This document shows, piece by piece, positions 63,912-64,000 of a stretch of DNA of 64,000 bases. Every line of letters begins with the position of its first letter. The stretch's first letter is position 1. The notes under the pieces are model-generated. The model had not been told where the DNA came from. It saw nothing but the letters and a program-made list of their open reading frames with translations, and searched no databases. The stretch comes from Branchiostoma belcheri (Eukaryota; Chordata; Leptocardii; Amphioxiformes; Branchiostomatidae), in contig NW_017802669.1 in the NCBI RefSeq assembly GCF_001625305.1, forward strand, positions 88,036-152,035. Reading direction: 5' to 3'. A program made the position numbers and the translations under genes.

Positions 63912-64000
63912 TTCTCGAGGCTATTCGTTCCACGGTGACGGATGGGAGAGAAAGGAGCAGAGGGTGTGCAGCCGAAGCCCGTCAGGCGGGGCGCGGGGCT

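Overview
The window is animal nuclear DNA. Genes are split by kilobase introns with GT-AG borders, intergenic DNA is AT-rich, and the sequence is crowded with short inverted-repeat transposons, minisatellites and 5'-truncated LINEs. An unduplicated Barhl next to CFAP77, together with this repeat style, points to a cephalochordate (amphioxus, Branchiostoma). That assignment is an inference from gene content and repeats; no search was possible. Three protein-coding loci are supported, all on the + strand. (1) At 86-2353 lie the last three exons of a leucine-rich-repeat protein most like FBXL6; its 5' part is outside the window. (2) CFAP77, an axonemal microtubule inner protein, is complete in six exons (4711-19194, 244 codons). 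It has an RFX-type X-box in its promoter and a perfect X-box in intron 1. (3) Barhl, a BarH-like homeobox transcription factor, is complete in three exons (48885-58319, 313 codons). It carries two FIL (eh1-like) repressor motifs and the BarH-type Tyr at homeodomain position 49. CFAP77 and BARHL1 are also neighbours in the same orientation on human chromosome 9q34. The arrangement therefore looks like an ancient linkage: a developmental gene, a bystander ciliary gene and the regulatory DNA around them. Layout by region: 1-2.4 kb LRR gene; 2.4-4.4 kb repeats, including a minisatellite-bearing inverted-repeat element; 4.4-19.2 kb CFAP77, whose introns hold a LINE relic (about 6.3-7.35 kb), many MITEs and several repeat-free stretches; 19.2-48.2 kb a gene desert with MITEs, a diverged tandem array (25.1-27.15 kb), minisatellites (28.7, 30.1 and 31.9-32.9 kb), a near-duplicate segment joined across a 20-N gap (33.7-38.5 kb), telomere-motif repeats (41.3-41.8 kb), tRNA-like sequences and stacked LINE 3' ends (46.7-48.1 kb); 48.2-58.5 kb Barhl; 58.5-64 kb a second desert with a GC-rich candidate regulatory block (60.0-61.3 kb), a long (TG)n tract and more MITEs. 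No CRISPR array, operon, rRNA or convincing functional tRNA was seen. I found no clearly new molecular system. The points most worth a second look are the conserved CFAP77-Barhl block with its candidate enhancers, the intronic X-box, the inverted-repeat elements that carry an 89-bp minisatellite, the 19-copy array of GC-box/KLF-type motifs, and the suspected allelic duplication in the assembly.
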